Source of the DNA: JAVJSD01 sp040219575
GTDB taxonomy: Bacteria; Planctomycetota; Planctomycetia; Pirellulales; Pirellulaceae
Length of the DNA stretch: 64,000 bases
NCBI GenBank assembly: GCA_040219575.1
Contig: JAVJSD010000022.1
Span: forward strand, 124,001 to 188,000
Direction: 5' to 3'
Made by a program: the position numbers and the translations under genes. The notes beneath the pieces are model-generated. The model was not told where the DNA came from and did no database searches. It was given only the letters and a program-made list of their open reading frames with translations. Below are positions 54,026 through 63,775 of this stretch, one piece after another; within the stretch, counting starts at the first letter, position 1; every line of letters begins with the position of its first letter.

Positions 54026-55600
54026 ATCGCGTGCGTGGCGCAGTTTGCTCAGCGGCAGCGTGTGCTCGAGGATCCGCTCCCCGTCGATGGTCATCACCTC
54101 GAAGGTGACCGTCGGGTCGTCGGCCGTGGTGTTGAAGCGGATCAGCCCGCAGGAGCAGGTCTTGTTGTAGCCCCACACCAGGCCGGGCGTCTTCACCACG
54201 CCGTGCGTGTGGCGGTTGGTGAGCCTTGAGCTTTCGAATTCGTACAGGTGGTAGCCGGCCGGCCGGGCGGTGATGCGCAGGTCGCTGCGATGTCGGTCGG
54301 CGGCCATCAGAATCACGCCGTCGATCTTCTTCTCCTCGAGGAACGAGAAGATCTCCTCACGTTCTTCGGGAAAGCCGTCCCACGGATCGCGGCTGCCCGG
54401 TTTGATCCCCGCCGTCCACGGCACCGGCGAGGCCAGCACCTTGAACGTGCCGCGCGAAGCGGCCAGCGTCTCCTTCAGCCAGGCCTTCTGCACCGGGCCG
54501 AGCATGCTGGGCGTCTCGCCGCGACTGCGGTAGTAGCGGCCGTCGAGCAGGATGAAATGCACGTCGCCGATGTAGAAGTCGTACCAACAGCCCGGCTGCT
54601 CTTCGCCGCCGCCGTACGACGGATTCACCCAGTTCCGCGTGTACCGGCGCCACACGTCGCGTTTCCAGGCCGGCTTGTCGATCTCCGGACCGGGCACGCA
54701 GTCGTTGGTGCCGAAATCGTGGTCGTCGTAGATGGAGTACATCGCCGTCGATGCGATAAACCGCCGCCACTCGGGCCGCGACTGCCGGCGATAGTAGCAG
54801 TAGTTCTGCGTCAGCGGGTGCGTGGGATCGTCGATGTAGACATTGTCGCCCAGCATGAAGAACGCCAGCGGGCGGACCTTCACCAGCGTGTCCCACATGT
54901 ACTCCCACATCGGCACGTATCCCGCCCCGCCGCCGAAGCCAATTTGAAAGTCAGCCCCTTGGCCCTTGGTGGGGAAAGTGCGGAAGTCGGTGTTCTCGGC
55001 GTCGATTCGCTTGCCGTCGATCAGCACGTGATAGCGATAGGCCGTCGCGGCCTTCAGTCCGGTGACGCGGGCCACGGCGGTGTAGTCGCTGTCGGCGGTG
55101 CTGCGGGTGGGCTCCGATACGGCGACCGGCTTGTCGGAGGGCTTGTCGCTCTCGAAGACTTCGATCCGCACCGTCGCCGGCCGCGCGGTGCGGACCCAGA
55201 ACGAAGCGCCGTCGTCGGCGACCGCCCCCAGCATCGGCCCGTGCAGCAACGGCGTGTCACCGTACTTCTCGAGCCACTTTTTGTACTCATCGGCAGCGTA
55301 AAGCGGCGCGAGCAGATCGCGCGGACCGGCGACCAACCGCTCGAAGGGAAGTCCGGCGTCGAGGGCCGATTGGGCGTGCCGCACGGCCTCGTCGGTCTTC
55401 CCCTCGGCCAGCGACTGCATCATGCGGACGAAATGCGTTTCGGGCTCCGTCTGGTCGCCCTTGGCGAGTTCTGCGGTCGCCTTGTCGAAACGCTCGGCGG
55501 CGATGTGCTGCACGGTGTTCCGCTGCGGGTCGTGTTGCGCGAGCGCAACCGTGGGAATGCAAAGCAGCAGGCACGAAAAACTCAGAATCCGCCCAATCAT
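54023..55600 (-). CDS. PhoD-like metallophosphatase, secreted
   Basis: The 525-residue protein has a signal peptide (1-21, ending ALA/Q), a helical N-terminal region (about 25-110), then an Ig-like PhoD N-terminal domain (DDGASFWVRTARPATVRIEVFES). The PhoD metallophosphatase core carries LGDNVYIDD, IYDDHDFGTND, YDFYIGDVHFILLDGRYYR and MAADRHRSD. It is an alkaline phosphatase D-type phosphodiesterase or phosphatase in the periplasm. The ATG at 55600 has GGGAG upstream. The roughly 85-residue N-terminal helical region is not part of typical PhoD and may be a TPR-like add-on. Confidence 0.9.
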   Translation of the reverse strand: MIGRILSFSCLLLCIPTVALAQHDPQRNTVQHIAAERFDKATAELAKGDQTEPETHFVRMMQSLAEGKTDEAVRHAQSALDAGLPFERLVAGPRDLLAPLYAADEYKKWLEKYGDTPLLHGPMLGAVADDGASFWVRTARPATVRIEVFESDKPSDKPVAVSEPTRSTADSDYTAVARVTGLKAATAYRYHVLIDGKRIDAENTDFRTFPTKGQGADFQIGFGGGAGYVPMWEYMWDTLVKVRPLAFFMLGDNVYIDDPTHPLTQNYCYYRRQSRPEWRRFIASTAMYSIYDDHDFGTNDCVPGPEIDKPAWKRDVWRRYTRNWVNPSYGGGEEQPGCWYDFYIGDVHFILLDGRYYRSRGETPSMLGPVQKAWLKETLAASRGTFKVLASPVPWTAGIKPGSRDPWDGFPEEREEIFSFLEEKKIDGVILMAADRHRSDLRITARPAGYHLYEFESSRLTNRHTHGVVKTPGLVWGYNKTCSCGLIRFNTTADDPTVTFEVMTIDGERILEHTLPLSKLRHARD

Positions 55601-55734
55601 CGCAGAACTCCCAAGAGAGGCTGAAACCGCCGGGTGTTTGCGATAGTTTAGCTTATCGCCCGGCCCAGGAGTGCGGTGAGCCGCGCCGGTGGACGAACGA
55701 CCAAGCCGACGGCTATATGCCGTCATGAGTGCGG

Positions 55735-56043
55735 CTACTGCGGCGAACCGTCGCGGTTGATCATGTTGGGGCCCTTGCCGACGGTCTTTTCGTAGGTGCC
55801 GTCGCCCGACTTGACGTATTTCGTGAAGCCGAGCCGCTCGAGCTTCTTGTCGTCGCCGACGCTCTTCTTCATCGACGCGTCGGACCAGCGGCCGCCGATG
55901 TTGGGGGCCAACAGCACGCGGCGAATCGGCTGGCCCGTCTCCGGGTGCTCGGTGAGCGAATCGTCGGCCATGTTCTGGAAGATCTCGAACTGCTCGCCGT
56001 CGCTGCCGTCGTCGGTAATGACTTCATAGACGTAGATCGGCAT
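55735..56043 (-). CDS. FmdB-like small protein lacking the zinc cysteines
   Basis: The 102-residue protein starts MPIYVYEVITDDGSDGEQFE, like FmdB-family regulators (usually MPIYEYxCxxC...). PETGQPIRRVLLAPNIGGRW matches their second half. There is no cysteine anywhere in the protein, so the usual zinc ribbon cannot form. It lies 41 bp downstream of hisI on the same strand. The function is unknown. Confidence 0.82.
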   Translation of the reverse strand: MPIYVYEVITDDGSDGEQFEIFQNMADDSLTEHPETGQPIRRVLLAPNIGGRWSDASMKKSVGDDKKLERLGFTKYVKSGDGTYEKTVGKGPNMINRDGSPQ

Positions 56044-56084
56044 GGTGTTCACCTTCGATCGTAGTGCAGGCTTCCAGGGCGCCT

Positions 56085-56570
56085 TCACAGCTTGGTGGGA
56101 TTCGGCGCGTCGCCGTACACTTCTTTGGGATCGAACACTTTCTCCGTCTCCAGGAACTCGAGTTCGATCTTGTCGAGATCCTGCGCGGCCTGGACCGGCA
56201 CGCCGCGGTAGAAGCACGAGCGATAGCCGACGTGGCAGCTGGCGCCGCCGGCGACGTCGACCCGCAGCCAGACGCAGTCCTGGTCGTCGTCGATTCGCAT
56301 CTCGCGCACTGTCTGCACCAGTCCGCTGGTGGCCCCCTTGTGCCACAGCGCCTGCCGGCTGCGGCTGTAGTAGACCGCCTCGCCCAGTTCGATGGTCTTG
56401 GCCAGGGCCTCGCGGTTCATGTAGCCGTGCATCAACAGTTCGCCCGACGTGTAGTCGGTCGTGACCACGGGGATCAGTCCGCGGTCGTCGAACTTGGGGG
56501 CCAGGTCGCGGCCTTCCTCCACCTGTTCGACGCTGGTTCGCTCGTGAAAATGGGGCTCGTTCGCCTGCAT
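56085..56570 (-). CDS. hisI: Phosphoribosyl-AMP cyclohydrolase
   Basis: The 161-residue protein has MHGYMNREAL, YYSRSRQALWHKGATSG, DDDQDCVWLRVD and GASCHVGYRSCFYR, which hold the metal-binding Asp and Cys residues. It opens the purine ring of PR-AMP in step three of histidine synthesis. It is a stand-alone HisI, not fused to HisE. The ATG at 56570 has GAGG just upstream. Confidence 0.96.
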   Translation of the reverse strand: MQANEPHFHERTSVEQVEEGRDLAPKFDDRGLIPVVTTDYTSGELLMHGYMNREALAKTIELGEAVYYSRSRQALWHKGATSGLVQTVREMRIDDDQDCVWLRVDVAGGASCHVGYRSCFYRGVPVQAAQDLDKIELEFLETEKVFDPKEVYGDAPNPTKL

Positions 56571-56725
56571 GGCCTCGCCTGACGGAAGGTGGACGGCCTT
56601 ACTGGACCGCCGTAAAGTTCGGGAAACGGTTTCGCGCCGCTGCTTCTATTGTTCTTACTCCCGGCCACAATGGTCAAGCGGCCTCGAAACGCCTATGGTG
56701 GGTCGGCCGTCCGACTGGATTCATC

Positions 56726-57184
56726 GTGAAATACACACCCCGCCTGCACATCGTCCTGCACGAGCCGGAGATCCCCCCCAACACCGGGGCGGTGGGGCGG
56801 ACCTGCGTGGCGGTGGGCGCCAAGTTGTGGCTGGTGCGGCCGCTCGGCTTCCGGCTCGACGCCAAACTCCTCCGCCGGGCCGGGCTCGACTACTGGCGGC
56901 ATCTGGAGTGGGAGGCGGTCGACGACTGGCAGGCGCTGCGCGAGCATCTGGCCGACAGTCGATTCTGGTTTTTCTCGAAGACCGCCGCGCGGGAGTATAC
57001 CGACGTGGCGTTCGAGGCTGGCGACGCCTTGGTCTTCGGCAGCGAAACCCGCGGCCTGCCGCCCTCGCTGCTGGAGCAGTCCGAGAGCCTGTTGCGAATT
57101 CCGATCCGCGACGACGTGCGGAGCCTGAACCTCTCCTGCGCCGTCGCGGTGGCCGCCTACGAGGCGGTGCGGCAGTGGAGATAA
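56726..57184 (+). CDS. trmL: tRNA (cytidine/uridine-2'-O-)-methyltransferase
   Basis: The 152-residue SPOUT enzyme has LHEPEIPPNTGAVGRTCVA, LVFGSETRGLPPSLL and RIPIRDDVRSLNLSCAVAV AAYEA, the three knot motifs of TrmL. It 2'-O-methylates the wobble base (position 34) of leucine tRNAs. The start is the GTG at 56726. There is no clear SD. Confidence 0.93.
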   Translation: MKYTPRLHIVLHEPEIPPNTGAVGRTCVAVGAKLWLVRPLGFRLDAKLLRRAGLDYWRHLEWEAVDDWQALREHLADSRFWFFSKTAAREYTDVAFEAGDALVFGSETRGLPPSLLEQSESLLRIPIRDDVRSLNLSCAVAVAAYEAVRQWR

Positions 57185-57241
57185 GGCGTAATCACCCTTG
57201 GCGTCGCTGGCGTAGCCGGAACCAAACGAAGACGAAGGCTA

Positions 57242-57319
57242 ACCGCTGATGAACGCTAATCGGACGCTAATGGACTTGAGTTTGCTTCCATTCGCGATTC
57301 GTTCGCGTCTATCAGCGGT
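57242..57319. repeat. Imperfect inverted repeat (ACCGCTGAT...ATCAGCGGT)
   Basis: ACCGCTGATGAACGCTAATC is mirrored by GATTCGTTCGCGTCTATCAGCGGT about 40 bp later. It lies between the convergent trmL and TPR-protein ends. Confidence 0.6.
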
Positions 57320-57424
57320 CTCGATGTTCTTGTTGCCGCGCAGTTCGCGTGCGTTGTCAACGGTTGTTGTAGGGAGGTGTGCGCCGACGAGGGTGCGGTA
57401 CACGCCGGCGATCTCGGACGCAGT

Positions 57425-59428
57425 CTACCGCTTTTGCGGCGTCTCGGCGTCGATCCTTTCGGCGAGGTTGGCGATCGCCTTGGCCTGGTCTTCGTGGCCC
57501 AGTTGGCGATGCATCGCGGCCAGGTTGCCGTAGGGAATGGCGAGCGTCGCTTCCGGCGTGCGGCCGTCGTCGACCGCCTGCTTGATCCACTTCACGCCCT
57601 GCTCGGTGAGTTGCACGCCGGCGTCTTGCTGGCCGGCCTTCCAGTACGAGGCCCCCATGCTGACGTAGCGCTCACCGTGCAGCCCCAATTCGCTGCCCAG
57701 CGAAACCGGCAGCGGCTCGGCGAAGTGCAACAGCGATTTCTGATACCAGGCCAGCGCTTGCTCGTGGTCCGACTTGCCGACCGCGTAGTACGAACCGATG
57801 CGGAAGCAGACGCGCCCCAGCAGGTAGTGCTTCATCTCCTCGGCGTCGCGCTCCGCCGCCGCTTTCTCGAGCAACTCGAGCGCCTGCTTGCCATACGCGA
57901 TCGCCGTGTCGGTGCTGCCGCGCGAATGCTCGGCCCGCGAGGCGTCGAACAACGCCTCTCCCAACTCCCACTGAAGCTGCTTGCGGTACAGCGGATCGAC
58001 GCCCGCGTCGAGCTGTTCACCGATCAGCTTCACCGCGCCGTCGGCGATGGCGCCGGCGTCGGCCTTGCCCGCCGTACCGGCCAACGCGGCCAGCGCTCCG
58101 CGTTGCACGACGAACTCCAGCATCGGATCGGCCCCGTCGGCGAGGACGGCGTCGCGGGCGATCTTGGCCGCCTGTGTAAGCCACCGCTGAACGGTGGCGT
58201 CTTTGTTGCGCCAGTTTCCCAGGGCGATGTCGCGGGCGACCGCCAGATGCCCTTCAAGCACCACCTGCCGCGCCGCGCGGCGCAGGTGCGGCGTTTTTCC
58301 GGCCGCCACCGGGGCCGCCAATTCCACCGCTTTCGTATGATGCGGCGTCGCTTGATGGAAATCGCCGTTTGCGCCGGTCGCCAGGATGTCGCCCCACAAG
58401 AGCTCCGCCTGGGCGCGCGTCAGGACATCGACCGCGTCGTGTTCGGCGATCGCTTTCGCCAACACCAGCGCGCGGTCGATCTCGCCCGCCCGCACCAGCA
58501 GCCTGGCGCCGTGCAGCCGGTGTTGAATGTTGGTCCCCTCGAGCTTGACCGCCGACGACATGTTCTCCAGAGCCTCGTCGATGCGGCCGATCGCTCCCAG
58601 AATCTCCGCCCGTTGGGCGTAGATGCGGGCGTCGTCGGGCGTGAGTTGCTGCGCGTAGTCGAGATCGGCGAGGCATTCGCGATAGCGATGGCTAACGTCG
58701 GCCTGCACGCGGAGGATGAACGGTTCGGCCGTAATCGGCTCGAGCACGATGTGCGACACGCCCGGCTGCTGGGGATCGTCGCCCAGCACGAACAGCACGC
58801 CGCGTTCGGGATACGCCTGGCCCAGCGTGCGGCCGGTTTCGTCGGCGATCGGCGCCGGTCGGAACGCGCTGACTCCCAGTTCCTTGGCGATTTGCGGCGG
58901 GGTGGTGGGGCGACTGAGGTGGATCACAATCGAAGTCACCACGCCCTCGTTGAGGAGGAACTCGACCTTGGGCAACGGCGGCACGCGGTACGTCAACTGT
59001 GCTTGCTGCGCGTCTCCGGTGAACGACTCCGGCTCGCCGAGCTTTTGTTCGATGTCTTCGATCGTCGACTTGCCGGGAACGAGTCCCTTGAAACTGGCGG
59101 TCTGCACGTCGAGCACGATTTCTTCGTCGGCATCGGTCTCGACCTCCGACGGAATGACGTCCGCCGTGTTGGCGTCACGGGCGACCGGCGCCGCCTGCAC
59201 GACCGGCGGAGCGGCGGGCGCGCCCTCGCCGCCTCGGCGCGAGGAACGTGGAACCTCCCGCAGCGCGCCCGCATCCGGTTCGGTTCCCGCATCCGGTTCG
59301 GCCGCGCCTTGTTCGGCGGCTGGTTCAATGGCCTGAAGCTGCCACGCGCCGGCCAGGGTGGGCGTCAGCCAGATGGCGAGGCCTAGCGTCGCCGTGAGAA
59401 ATTTGAGTGGCGGTTGGTTGCCGTACAT
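57425..59428 (-). CDS. Secreted protein with SmpA-like segment and TPR repeats
   Basis: The 667-residue protein has a signal peptide (1-27) and an acidic Pro/Ala linker (30-105). A SmpA/OmlA-like segment (FKGLVPGKSTIEDIEQKLGEPESF, about 112-135) continues to a beta region ending near 235. From about 250 onward helical TPR-type repeats run (CLADLDYAQQLTPDDARIYAQRAEIL, and a cluster at about 520-660). It is probably a periplasmic scaffold. The ATG at 59428 is confirmed by AGGAGG 8 nt upstream. The function is unknown. Confidence 0.83.
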   Translation of the reverse strand: MYGNQPPLKFLTATLGLAIWLTPTLAGAWQLQAIEPAAEQGAAEPDAGTEPDAGALREVPRSSRRGGEGAPAAPPVVQAAPVARDANTADVIPSEVETDADEEIVLDVQTASFKGLVPGKSTIEDIEQKLGEPESFTGDAQQAQLTYRVPPLPKVEFLLNEGVVTSIVIHLSRPTTPPQIAKELGVSAFRPAPIADETGRTLGQAYPERGVLFVLGDDPQQPGVSHIVLEPITAEPFILRVQADVSHRYRECLADLDYAQQLTPDDARIYAQRAEILGAIGRIDEALENMSSAVKLEGTNIQHRLHGARLLVRAGEIDRALVLAKAIAEHDAVDVLTRAQAELLWGDILATGANGDFHQATPHHTKAVELAAPVAAGKTPHLRRAARQVVLEGHLAVARDIALGNWRNKDATVQRWLTQAAKIARDAVLADGADPMLEFVVQRGALAALAGTAGKADAGAIADGAVKLIGEQLDAGVDPLYRKQLQWELGEALFDASRAEHSRGSTDTAIAYGKQALELLEKAAAERDAEEMKHYLLGRVCFRIGSYYAVGKSDHEQALAWYQKSLLHFAEPLPVSLGSELGLHGERYVSMGASYWKAGQQDAGVQLTEQGVKWIKQAVDDGRTPEATLAIPYGNLAAMHRQLGHEDQAKAIANLAERIDAETPQKR

Positions 59429-59946
59429 GGCGTGTTCCTCCTGAACACGAACCGTCGCGTCGTCGCAGCGGTTGGTGAATCGGCACACGGGACGACGTCT
59501 TGCGGCCCGTGTTCATGGTTGTCGCGACGCGCCGAACACTTTGGCCGGCGCGCACCGCATCTCGCTAAAATAGGCGAGTAGTATAGAGAGGAATCGAAAA
59601 TGGTCTAGACGAATCCTCACGCAACGGCGGGCAAATCGCCGCCCTGCGGAAAGTGCCGAAAGTGAGGATTAGAGAGGCGGATCACGCCACGTCGGCCGAT
59701 CCACTCGTTTTCGCAAATCTCAACTGTTACAACGGGTTACAGTCGATGACGCCATGCGGATGCGGGCTTGGCGACAGTTTTTTCCAGTTGGCTGGGCAAG
59801 CGAGGTAAAATATAGCCTGCCCAAGTTCCCCGGCGCCTACGGTGGGACGGGGCGGCGAACTGCCACACGGCGAAGCAAGAAACCGTTCCTTGTCCTATCC
59901 TGGCCGGCATCAAGACTGCCCGCGTTTCCTCAACTCGGCGATCAAC
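59429..59946. other. Divergent intergenic region before the exporter operon
   Basis: About 520 bp between divergent genes, presumably holding both promoters. I see no gene and no clear repeat. Confidence 0.6.
59437..59442 (-). promoter_or_regulatory. SD sequence of the SmpA/TPR gene
   Basis: AGGAGG on the minus strand lies 8 nt before the ATG at 59428. Confidence 0.8.
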
Positions 59947-61164
59947 GTGAACACAGGAAGTCGACTTCTCATCGTCGTTTTTTTCGCCGCCGGTCTTGTG
60001 GTCGGTTGGGGCGTGACCCGGTTCGTGCCGCTGCCGTGGATCGGCGCGCCGGCGTCCAGCGAGGGTGACGGTGCGGACGGGGGAACGCCGGTCGACGGGG
60101 AACTCGAAGGCCGCGATGTGGCCGCCCTGGGGCGATTGGAACCCGCCGGCGACATGATCGCCGTCAGCGCGCTGCCGGGCGACCGATTGAAAACGCTCGC
60201 CGTCGCCGAGGGCGACTTCGTGGCCGCCGGCGACGTCATCGGCCAACTTGACAGCTATCGCCTCCGTGAACTCGAAGTCGAATCGATCGACGCCCGTCTC
60301 CGGGAGGCCGCCGCCCGCGAAACCGCCGAGACCAACCTCGCCGATTCGCGGATCATCGCCGCCGAGCTGGCGGTCGAACAGGCACGGTCGAAGTCGCTGG
60401 AGCTGGAGTCGCAGAAGCAGCAAGTCGAAGTGCTCCGCAGTTCCCTGGCCCTGGAGCAGAGCAAGCTCGACAAGATCGCCGACGTCTCGCACGATTTGAT
60501 CTCCGACGAAGAGAAGCAGCAGCAAGCGTTGCTGGTGCAGAAACTCACCGCCGAACTCTCCGCGGCGGAGACCATGGTCAAACAACTCGAACAGACCAGC
60601 CAACTCGCCCTCCGCGCCGCCAACGCCGATCTCGAAGCGGCCAAGACGGCCAAGGAGCAGATCAAGGCCACCATGCCCACCGAGTCGCTCAAAGTCGCTC
60701 GCGAGGTGGCCGTCGAGCAGCGAGACCGCTCGCTGATCAAGGCGCCGATCGACGGCACGGTGCTGGCCGTCTACACGCATCCCGGCGAACACATCGCCAA
60801 CCAGCCCGTGCTGCAGATGGCCGACCTGCGGCAGATGGTCTGCGTGGCCGAGGTCTACGAGACCGACGTCCGCCTGGTGAAGAAGGGGCAGCGGGCCGAG
60901 ATCCATAGTAAGGTGTTTCCGCCCGACGTGAACAAGAAGGGGCTGCACGGCACGGTCGAGCGCGTGGGCGACATCATCGCCTCCGCCCAGCTCAATCCGC
61001 TCGATCCGTTCGCCCGCTCCGACCGCCACGTGGTCGAGGTGCGCATCAAGCTCGACGCCGAGAGCGCCGTGTACGCGGCCCAGTTGGTGAATCTGCAGGT
61101 CGACGTCACCATCCACACGCAGGAGGGCGCCAGTCAGGTGGCCGTCAGCGACGTGTCGCCCTGA
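59947..61164 (+). CDS. HlyD/DevB-type membrane fusion protein of an ABC exporter
   Basis: The 405-residue protein has one N-terminal helix (about 7-25), a lipoyl-like half (VSALPGDRLKTLAVAEGDFVAAGDVIGQLD) and a long coiled-coil hairpin (about 105-245). The second half (RSLIKAPIDGTVLAVYTHPGEHI) is followed by a beta-barrel domain. It matches the DevB group of periplasmic adaptors, which in cyanobacteria export glycolipids with DevCA and TolC. The GTG at 59947 is the likely start. It heads an operon with two permeases and an ATPase. Confidence 0.9.
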   Translation: MNTGSRLLIVVFFAAGLVVGWGVTRFVPLPWIGAPASSEGDGADGGTPVDGELEGRDVAALGRLEPAGDMIAVSALPGDRLKTLAVAEGDFVAAGDVIGQLDSYRLRELEVESIDARLREAAARETAETNLADSRIIAAELAVEQARSKSLELESQKQQVEVLRSSLALEQSKLDKIADVSHDLISDEEKQQQALLVQKLTAELSAAETMVKQLEQTSQLALRAANADLEAAKTAKEQIKATMPTESLKVAREVAVEQRDRSLIKAPIDGTVLAVYTHPGEHIANQPVLQMADLRQMVCVAEVYETDVRLVKKGQRAEIHSKVFPPDVNKKGLHGTVERVGDIIASAQLNPLDPFARSDRHVVEVRIKLDAESAVYAAQLVNLQVDVTIHTQEGASQVAVSDVSP

Positions 61165-61218
61165 CGCCGCCGACTGCACTTCGCCTCCGTCCCCGTTAGC
61201 GCAGTCGACGATCGCCGT

Positions 61219-62373
61219 ATGAAGACTCCCCTGGCCTGGCGAAACCTCGTGCACAACAAGGTGCGGACCGCCGTGGCGACCGCCGGGGTGACGTTCGCCG
61301 TGGTGCTGATCTTCATGCAGACCGGCTTTCACGGCGCCGTGGAGACGACCGCCACGCTGGTCTACGATGCGCTGAAGTTCGACGTCGTGCTCCGCTCGCC
61401 TGAGTACCTGCACATCTCCGACCCGCGTTCGTTCCCGATCGAACGCGTGCGCAAGGCGGCGGAGTCGCCGGCCGTCGAGACCGCCACGCCGTTCTATATC
61501 GAGTCGAGCTTGTGGAAGAATCCCAAGAACGGCCGCAGCCGCGGCATCCTGGCCATCGGCGTGCGGCCGCAGGACGACGTCTTCAAAGACGCCGAGATCG
61601 ACGACAAACAGCGCCGCCTCGTCGCGCCCGAAATGCTGCTCATCGACCGCAAGTCGCGCAAGGAGTTCGGCCCCCAGAACGATCGCCGCTTCGGCGACGA
61701 AGATAAGGGCGTCGTCGCCGAGGTGGCCGGCAAGCGAATGCGGATCGTCGATCACTTCCAACTCGGCGCGGGACTGGCCAACGACGGCACCATCCTGCTC
61801 TCGGCCGAAGGCTTCTCGCGCATCGCCCCGCACCGCACCAAACGCGACGTCAGCCTGGGGCTGATCGTGCTCAAGAACCCGGCCCAGGCGGCGGAAGTCG
61901 CCCGGCAGTTGTCGGAGATTCTGCCGCCCGACGTCGAGGTGCTCACCCGCGACGAAATCATCGCCCTGGAAAAGGAACGCTGGGTGTACCAGACGTCGAT
62001 CGGCTTGATCTTCCTGCTGGGCGTGGGCATCTCGCTGCTGGTGGGCACCGCCATCGTCAACCAGGTGCTCTCCAACGACGTCGCCAATCACCTCGCCGAG
62101 TACGCCACGCTCAAGGCGATGGGCTACACCGACATGTACCTGGCCAGCGTGGTGTTGATGCAGGCGGTGCTGCTGGCGCTGTTCGGATTCTTGCCCGGCA
62201 TCGCCATTTCCGAAGTGCTGTATCGCGTGACGAGCCTGCTGGCCAACATCCCCATCGCCATGAACGCCGGCCGCGCGATGCTGGTCCTCGGCCTGACGAT
62301 CGCCATGTGCGTGCTGTCCGGCTTCATCGCCCTGCGCAAAGTCCGCTCCCTCGACCCCGCCGATCTGTTCTGA
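61219..62373 (+). CDS. DevC-like ABC transporter permease, copy 1
   Basis: The 384-residue protein opens with MKTPLAWRNLVHNKVRTAVA. It has one N-terminal helix (about 15-40), a large periplasmic domain (to about 255) and three C-terminal helices, the MacB/FtsX-type topology. ANHLAEYATLKAMGYTDMYL is the DevC-type coupling segment. It ends RSLDPADLF, nearly the same as its paralogue. It lies 55 bp after the adaptor gene. Confidence 0.92.
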   Translation: MKTPLAWRNLVHNKVRTAVATAGVTFAVVLIFMQTGFHGAVETTATLVYDALKFDVVLRSPEYLHISDPRSFPIERVRKAAESPAVETATPFYIESSLWKNPKNGRSRGILAIGVRPQDDVFKDAEIDDKQRRLVAPEMLLIDRKSRKEFGPQNDRRFGDEDKGVVAEVAGKRMRIVDHFQLGAGLANDGTILLSAEGFSRIAPHRTKRDVSLGLIVLKNPAQAAEVARQLSEILPPDVEVLTRDEIIALEKERWVYQTSIGLIFLLGVGISLLVGTAIVNQVLSNDVANHLAEYATLKAMGYTDMYLASVVLMQAVLLALFGFLPGIAISEVLYRVTSLLANIPIAMNAGRAMLVLGLTIAMCVLSGFIALRKVRSLDPADLF

Positions 62374-62572
62374 TGCCCCAACCATGTATCACCCCCGCAC
62401 ACGTTCCATCACGATCACTCGTTTAACCGCAAACCCAACGGGCTGCGCGACGCGGGACGTCACACTTCGATCTCGCATAGCGTTATGCTCATCGCAGCCT
62501 CGTCGTCGACTCCCGTCGACGCCTGCGTCTTGCCGCTAAACGAACCGTCCCCGACTAACTGACAAGCAACCG

Positions 62573-63775
62573 ATGCCCCGATTTCGACGAACACCGCTGG
62601 CGTGGAGGAATCTCACCCACGACTACCGCCGACTGGTGGTGGCCGTGGGCGGGATCCTGTTCGCCGTCGTGCTGATGTTCATGCAGGTCGGGTTCCGCCG
62701 GGCCCTGATCGACAGCACGGTGAAGGTGATCGAAGACCTCAACGCCGACGTGCTGCTGGTCAGCAAGGGGCAATACGCCATGCCGGCCCAGCAGCGCTTC
62801 CCCATGACGCGGCTGGTCCAAGCCCGCAAGTGCCCCGGCGTGAGCGAGGTCAGTCCGCTCTATATCGAAACCTTCAGCGCGGAACTTCGCCGCCGCTATC
62901 AGCAGGACGGCAAGACCTGGTACGGCAAGGGCTACCCGATCCGCGTGCTGGCCTTCAATCCCAACGACGAAATCTTCAACATCCCGCAGGTCGAGACGTA
63001 TCGCGATCGCCTGTCGAAACCCGACACGGCCCTGCTCGACGTCAAAAGCAAGTCGAAATACGGCGTCGTCCCCGGCACGCCCGCGGAGCTCGCCCGGCAG
63101 CCGGTCCGCCTCTCCGGCCAGCCGCTGCAGCTCGTCGGCACCTTCAGCATGGGGACCGACTTCGCCAACGACGGCAACCTGATCATGAGCACCAAGAACT
63201 TCACCCGCTACTTTCCCTATCGGGCCGGGAACGACGATCCGCTCAGCATCGTCGACTTCGGCCTGGTGCAGCTCGACGACAACGCCGATCCGCAGGTCGT
63301 CAAAGCCCGTCTCCGCCAGATCCTGCCGACCGACGTGGCCGTGTACACCAAGCAGGAATTCATCCAGCTCGAAACGTCGTTCTGGGAGCAAAGCACCCCC
63401 ATCGGCTACATCTTCACCGTCGGCACCGTGATGGGTTTCGTGGTAGGCGTGATCATCTGCTACCAGATCATCTATTCGAACGTGGCCGACTACCTGGCCG
63501 AGTTCGCCACGCTCAAGGCGATGGGCTACTCCGACCGCTACTTCATCGTGGTCGTGCTGAGCATGTCGTTCTACCTGTCGCTGCTGGGTTTCGTGCCCGG
63601 CTGGTTCCTCAGTTGGCTGCTGTACCAGGTGCTGGCCGAAGCGACGGGCCTGTTGATGCTGATGAGTCCCCTGATGGTCGCCACCGTCTACGGACTGACG
63701 CTGTTGATGTGCGTCGTGTCGGGCGGACTGGCCATGCGCAAACTACTGGGCGCCGATCCCGCGGAGTTGTTTTGA
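62573..63775 (+). CDS. DevC-like ABC transporter permease, copy 2
   Basis: The 400-residue paralogue of the preceding permease has the same four-helix FtsX-like topology (RRTPLAWRNLTHDYRRLVVA; DYLAEFATLKAMGYSDRYF; end LLGADPAELF). Permeases of this type work as dimers, so copies 1 and 2 may form a heterodimer. It is separated from copy 1 by 199 bp without a recognisable feature. Its stop overlaps the ATPase start (TGATG). Confidence 0.92.
   Translation: MPRFRRTPLAWRNLTHDYRRLVVAVGGILFAVVLMFMQVGFRRALIDSTVKVIEDLNADVLLVSKGQYAMPAQQRFPMTRLVQARKCPGVSEVSPLYIETFSAELRRRYQQDGKTWYGKGYPIRVLAFNPNDEIFNIPQVETYRDRLSKPDTALLDVKSKSKYGVVPGTPAELARQPVRLSGQPLQLVGTFSMGTDFANDGNLIMSTKNFTRYFPYRAGNDDPLSIVDFGLVQLDDNADPQVVKARLRQILPTDVAVYTKQEFIQLETSFWEQSTPIGYIFTVGTVMGFVVGVIICYQIIYSNVADYLAEFATLKAMGYSDRYFIVVVLSMSFYLSLLGFVPGWFLSWLLYQVLAEATGLLMLMSPLMVATVYGLTLLMCVVSGGLAMRKLLGADPAELF

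Noticed and set aside
57377..59386. Open frame on the plus strand (669 codons) opposite the SmpA/TPR gene
   Set aside because: The minus-strand gene has a signal peptide and a perfect SD; the opposite frame has neither.
59737..62385. Open frame on the minus strand (882 codons) across the DevB and DevC genes
   Set aside because: It lies opposite two well-supported transporter genes and has a His/Gly/Asp-rich shadow composition with no motif.
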